DNA of 17,507 bases, taken from assembly GCA_030830285.1 (NCBI GenBank), contig JAURNF010000267.1:1-17507 (forward strand), written 5' to 3'. Position 1 is the first letter of the stretch. The number at the start of each line of letters is the position of its first letter. Below are positions 14,090 to 17,507 of this stretch, in pieces. Source of the DNA: Candidatus Kapaibacterium sp. (GTDB lineage: Bacteria > Bacteroidota > Ignavibacteria > Kapaibacteriales > Kapaibacteriaceae). A model generated the notes under the pieces. It did not search any database. It saw only the letters and a program-made list of their open reading frames with translations, and was not told the DNA's origin. The position numbers and the translations under genes are program-made.

Positions 14090-17000
14090 ATGATGGGACA
14101 TCGAGTGCTTCTCGTCGTGGCGATGATGATTGCTGCGATGATATCTGTCAATGCACAGGTCAATGTGTATATCACGTTTCGCAACCCGACACCTTCGCAG
14201 CTGTCTGCGTGGCAACGTGATCCGTCTGTTGCACAGGTGCGGATCATCAACCGTGGCGAGGACTTACCTAGGATGCGTCTATCGGTAGCCGTGTATGATC
14301 GTGCTCGCAACCGCACCGTTGCATACACTAACAACGACTCTCGTGAGATTCCACGGTTCGATGTTCCAGGTGGCGGTAAGATCACAACGCTTGCTGGACA
14401 GCAAGTCATCAATGTCAATTCTGTATTGCTAGATAAGTCCGTCCAAGCAATGGCGGCACAGACGCAGTCATTGCCTGAAGGTGAATATCAAGTATGCGTG
14501 ATGCTGTTGAACGACAACGGCGAACAGGCCCCTGGAAATGCTACGAGCTGCACGGACATCAACATCATTATCGCCGATCCACCGACACTTGTATTTCCAG
14601 TCGAGGATCAGATAGTTGATGATGAAGCACTCATGTTTCGATGGACTCCTGTATTGCGTTCGCAAGTTGGAGCCGATGTCGAGTACGACCTCGTGGTGGT
14701 ACCAATTGTCGCAAAGGAGAACCCTGCAGTTGCGATTGAGCGAAATGAACGCCTATTGGTAAAACGCCTGCAGCGTCCAGAATTTCTTATGACGAAGGCA
14801 GAGCGACCGCTGACAGTGAATGGTGCGAAGCGCTTTGCATGGCGTGTACGTGCGGTATACCGTAACGGACAACCTGCTACGTCAAATAGCGGATACAGTG
14901 AAGCTGGATCGTTTCGTATCGACCGCAGCGCACCATCTACCGTCCAACGTCCAGACACGCTTGTGCTCAATGGATACGCGATTGCTGTCACATCATGGAA
15001 TCCAACAGACCGATCGGGAGCATATAGCGGACGTGGATGTCTCGTAACGCGTTGTGATCGTCGGAAGACAGTTGTGCCGACACTTCCAAGGGAGCGCTCG
15101 ATGGTCCAGCGCCCAACGTATTCGTGGTCTGAACAAGCAGGAGATACGACTTCGTCTGCAACACGATCATCAGTGCCGCCTCAAGCGTTCACGCGCAATG
15201 TCCGTATGCCACGCGCTGCAATCAACCAGGCATCGATCACTGGAGCAACATCATGCGCTGATGTTGCGTTTGAGTACGTACAATGGACGGGTGAGGCAAA
15301 GCGTACAATGACGGCAGTGCAAGGATTGGTCACCTATCCAGCAACACCACAATCAGAATCATCGCTATCGTGGTATCCGAGCGACAACATTGTTGTTGAT
15401 ATCGACTCGTTGATCATCACTGCAACAACTGCGAAGGCATCTGGATCTGCATATCATACGACTGCCTTCGTAGAACGAGGAACTGGAGAGCCAGGCCGCT
15501 TTCCGTTCCCATTAACGGCACTCACTGCCCCATGTGATCTTCTCGTGCGCGTTAGTGCTGAAACAACACCAATGTATATCGGGGAAACACAGTGTGCGAT
15601 CACTGCACGAGACTACACCATAGACGCGTCGCTTACGAGCACGTTATCCGGTGTTGCCGACGACGTGTCGATTATGCTGCCTAACGTTCGTGTTGCACCT
15701 CGATCATCTTCGAGCGTTGTGAGCAATACTGGCTATCAACAACTGGAGTTGATGGGACGGAATGGTGTTGTTACCGATAAGGGGTTGTCTGTTGACATGG
15801 CATTAACACCAATAACCAACACACGTCAACTGCAACGGATGACCATTCCGTATGGACATGAGATTGCGTATACGGCCTGTGCAGTGCGATTTGTCAACTC
15901 GGAAATTGCGGACGGACGGTTTGAAGGATATCTGTATCCCGACTCGTTACATCGAGACTCCGTCGCATCGACGAACGGTATCTACGCTCGACAGAACTGC
16001 GTTATTGATTCTACGGGTAGTATTCGAATCATCGTAAGCCCGAGCCAGGGAGGAGCATTTAGTTTCCGAGCTGGCGTCTATCAGGGGCCAACGGTCTTCC
16101 GTGGAACAATATCACCGATGAATGGTGCGAAAATCTATGCACAGTATCCTTCAACATGGGTGCGTCCGCTGCGTTGGGAACCTTTCAGAATGCAGAAGAG
16201 TCAGGTGATTCACGAACGTGAGCCCTATGCAGGGATCTTGATATCTGATACGTGTCGTCCTTCGCTGGAGATTCTTGCAAGTCGTGACGTACGCAATCAA
16301 CCATTTACTTCGACTCAGTTCCTCTCCGGACAACTTCTTTTAGGCGCTGGTGGTGTACATGCGGACCTTGTGTATTCAAGTGTCCGTGATTCCATCATGA
16401 GTTCTGGATTTAAGCTGGGTCGTATAAGCGACAAGCGATATCGAGCAGCTCAGTCCTCGTTCTCACTCATGGGTATCCGTGGCGATACGACGAACGCGAA
16501 GACGCCACGAAATCGCAACTATTACATGTCACTCACCAGTGATGCCGTTACTGCAACGCGTATCGCTGGTACATGTACGCTTCCAAACAACACGTTAACG
16601 TTCTCCGTTGATCAGCAACCGCTCACAGCTACACTTGATGCACCAGCTTCCTGGATACGCTTGGATTCGGCACAGAGCACACAAAATCCATGGAGCATCG
16701 TTATTCTGCCAGAAGAAGGTGAGCGAACAGCTGGTGTTATGGAGTCCGGCCGAGGGACTGTGAATCTCAGCGGTTCACGATTGCACGAACCAGTTCACTT
16801 CACCAAGCCATTTACTGTGCGACAACTTGAGTTCGTCGCTGATGGCACTGTTGGTAGTTCTGCGCTTGATGCGAACACGGCTGGACAAGAGTTTGATGGA
16901 TTTCCATACGCACCTGATGCTGTGATCCTTAGTCCAGTTCCAACGCCTCCTGGAACGACCCCATATCTGGCATCAGCTGGGATGGTCGACATTCCGTTCT

Positions 17001-17507
17001 TTGGTCTCAAGTATGTCAACATTACTGATGCCGTCAGCGAAACAACTGAGCGTCCATTTCGAGGTCGCCGTGTCACTGTAGCTCGTGATACGATGTACGG
17101 ACTTCCCAAGAGTGACCTTGTAGTTGCAAAGAGTGATGCGATGGGCGAGTTCGCATTCACCATGGGGTATGATGAGACTGGACAAGATGGTTTTGTCGGG
17201 AAAGGCACGGCTGATATTGAAGATGAAGGCAGAATGCCTGGTTCTCTGACAGTTCGCCGCAACGGTGTGTGTTTCGCCGTAAAGGATGAGTCTGTGTGGA
17301 ATGCAGCAGGTCCGCCATACGCGCTGTTAGTCGGCGCATTAAAGGATCGATGGGCATGTGGCTGCGTGGAAGATGACGCGTTCACAACGATCGGTTCGGG
17401 CGGACGAGTAGTTGCGAATGGCACAGTGGGAGGCCTTCTACGCAGCGGCGTTGGTGGAGAAGTCACCAGAGGCAGACGACATAATGTGAGCACAATCTGG
17501 GTTCAAG
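14090..17507 (+). CDS. Very large secreted TANFOR-like protein, 3' end outside window
   Basis: The frame is open without a stop from ATG 14090 to the window end (at least 1139 residues). ATG 14093 is an equally good start, since GGGGAG at 14083-14088 is better spaced for it. The signal peptide ends at about VNAQ (residue 23). Residues about 24-160 match the first gene's N-terminal module: YITFRNPTPSQLSAW, then SLPEGEYQVC with C136 and C154 as a probable disulfide before TD. Residues about 164-285 form an FN3-like module (PPTLVFPVEDQIV, LMFRWTPVL, RFAWRVRAVYRNG). About 700 residues of beta-rich sequence with scattered cysteines follow, which I cannot assign. Around residues 970-1045 a segment with RPFRGRRVTVARDTMYG and SDAMGEFAFTM resembles a carboxypeptidase-regulatory-like (CnaB-fold) domain. 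It lies 61 bases after the barrel gene with no clear terminator between, so probably the same transcript. Confidence 0.78.
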   Translation, partial: MMGHRVLLVVAMMIAAMISVNAQVNVYITFRNPTPSQLSAWQRDPSVAQVRIINRGEDLPRMRLSVAVYDRARNRTVAYTNNDSREIPRFDVPGGGKITTLAGQQVINVNSVLLDKSVQAMAAQTQSLPEGEYQVCVMLLNDNGEQAPGNATSCTDINIIIADPPTLVFPVEDQIVDDEALMFRWTPVLRSQVGADVEYDLVVVPIVAKENPAVAIERNERLLVKRLQRPEFLMTKAERPLTVNGAKRFAWRVRAVYRNGQPATSNSGYSEAGSFRIDRSAPSTVQRPDTLVLNGYAIAVTSWNPTDRSGAYSGRGCLVTRCDRRKTVVPTLPRERSMVQRPTYSWSEQAGDTTSSATRSSVPPQAFTRNVRMPRAAINQASITGATSCADVAFEYVQWTGEAKRTMTAVQGLVTYPATPQSESSLSWYPSDNIVVDIDSLIITATTAKASGSAYHTTAFVERGTGEPGRFPFPLTALTAPCDLLVRVSAETTPMYIGETQCAITARDYTIDASLTSTLSGVADDVSIMLPNVRVAPRSSSSVVSNTGYQQLELMGRNGVVTDKGLSVDMALTPITNTRQLQRMTIPYGHEIAYTACAVRFVNSEIADGRFEGYLYPDSLHRDSVASTNGIYARQNCVIDSTGSIRIIVSPSQGGAFSFRAGVYQGPTVFRGTISPMNGAKIYAQYPSTWVRPLRWEPFRMQKSQVIHEREPYAGILISDTCRPSLEILASRDVRNQPFTSTQFLSGQLLLGAGGVHADLVYSSVRDSIMSSGFKLGRISDKRYRAAQSSFSLMGIRGDTTNAKTPRNRNYYMSLTSDAVTATRIAGTCTLPNNTLTFSVDQQPLTATLDAPASWIRLDSAQSTQNPWSIVILPEEGERTAGVMESGRGTVNLSGSRLHEPVHFTKPFTVRQLEFVADGTVGSSALDANTAGQEFDGFPYAPDAVILSPVPTPPGTTPYLASAGMVDIPFFGLKYVNITDAVSETTERPFRGRRVTVARDTMYGLPKSDLVVAKSDAMGEFAFTMGYDETGQDGFVGKGTADIEDEGRMPGSLTVRRNGVCFAVKDESVWNAAGPPYALLVGALKDRWACGCVEDDAFTTIGSGGRVVANGTVGGLLRSGVGGEVTRGRRHNVSTIWVQ

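Noticed and set aside
16795..17493. Long minus-strand open frame (232 codons) opposite the giant secreted protein
   Set aside because: Its translation is Pro/Thr/Ser/Arg-rich without domain signals, and the plus-strand frame over the same bases is the continuation of a clear secreted protein.
14090..17507. Possible frameshift or broken gene, suggested by short alternative-frame open reading frames in the region
   Set aside because: Reading codon by codon from 14090, the frame stays open to the window end with a consistent secreted-protein composition.
1..17507. CRISPR arrays, IS elements, tRNA or rRNA genes
   Set aside because: No regularly spaced repeats, transposase-like proteins, cloverleaf sequences or rRNA motifs were seen on either strand.

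Overview
The window looks like chromosomal DNA from a bacterium of the Bacteroidota/Chlorobiota (FCB) group. Several features point that way: a type IX secretion (T9SS) C-terminal sorting domain with ASH-like beta repeats, a divergent OmpA-type protein, a flavobacterial-style proteorhodopsin with Met at the tuning position, and TANFOR-like secreted proteins. The overall flavour is closest to Kapabacteria-like lineages, but that is inference and no marker here settles it. I see no rRNA, tRNA, IS element, phage gene or CRISPR array.

Layout. (1) 1-264 is the 3' end of a PASTA-containing penicillin-binding protein. (2) 316-4006 is a two-gene envelope unit: a secreted protein with ASH-like repeats and a T9SS sorting tail, then an outer-membrane protein with a divergent OmpA-like domain. 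(3) 4048-5459 on the minus strand is an ECF sigma factor and its membrane anti-sigma partner, translationally coupled and separated from unit 2 by a palindromic terminator. (4) 5536-6666 is a DAO-family FAD oxidoreductase, divergent from the sigma gene. (5) 6756-7529 on the minus strand is a light-driven proton-pump rhodopsin with its own terminator and a strong ribosome binding site. (6) 7804-9851 is rlmN coupled to an exported barrel-like protein of unknown function. (7) 9848-10615 on the minus strand is a lipoprotein whose stop codon interlocks with that of the preceding gene. (8) 10748 to the window end is a three-gene cassette: a small secreted TANFOR-like/FN3 protein, a 643-residue outer-membrane barrel, and a very large secreted TANFOR-like protein that runs out of the window.

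How it fits together. Most genes concern the cell envelope or export. The last cassette is the best candidate for an undescribed system: two secreted proteins share a paralogous N-terminal module with a matched cysteine pair, and they flank a dedicated outer-membrane barrel carrying an unusual helical insertion. The rhodopsin is the other highlight. It has a complete proton-pump residue set and, by my alignment, a glycine where proteorhodopsins have a bulky residue, which could allow a carotenoid antenna to bind.

The only gene-free stretches longer than about 100 bases are 7530-7803 and 10616-10747, both divergent promoter regions described below. All domain calls come from reading the sequences; no database search was possible.
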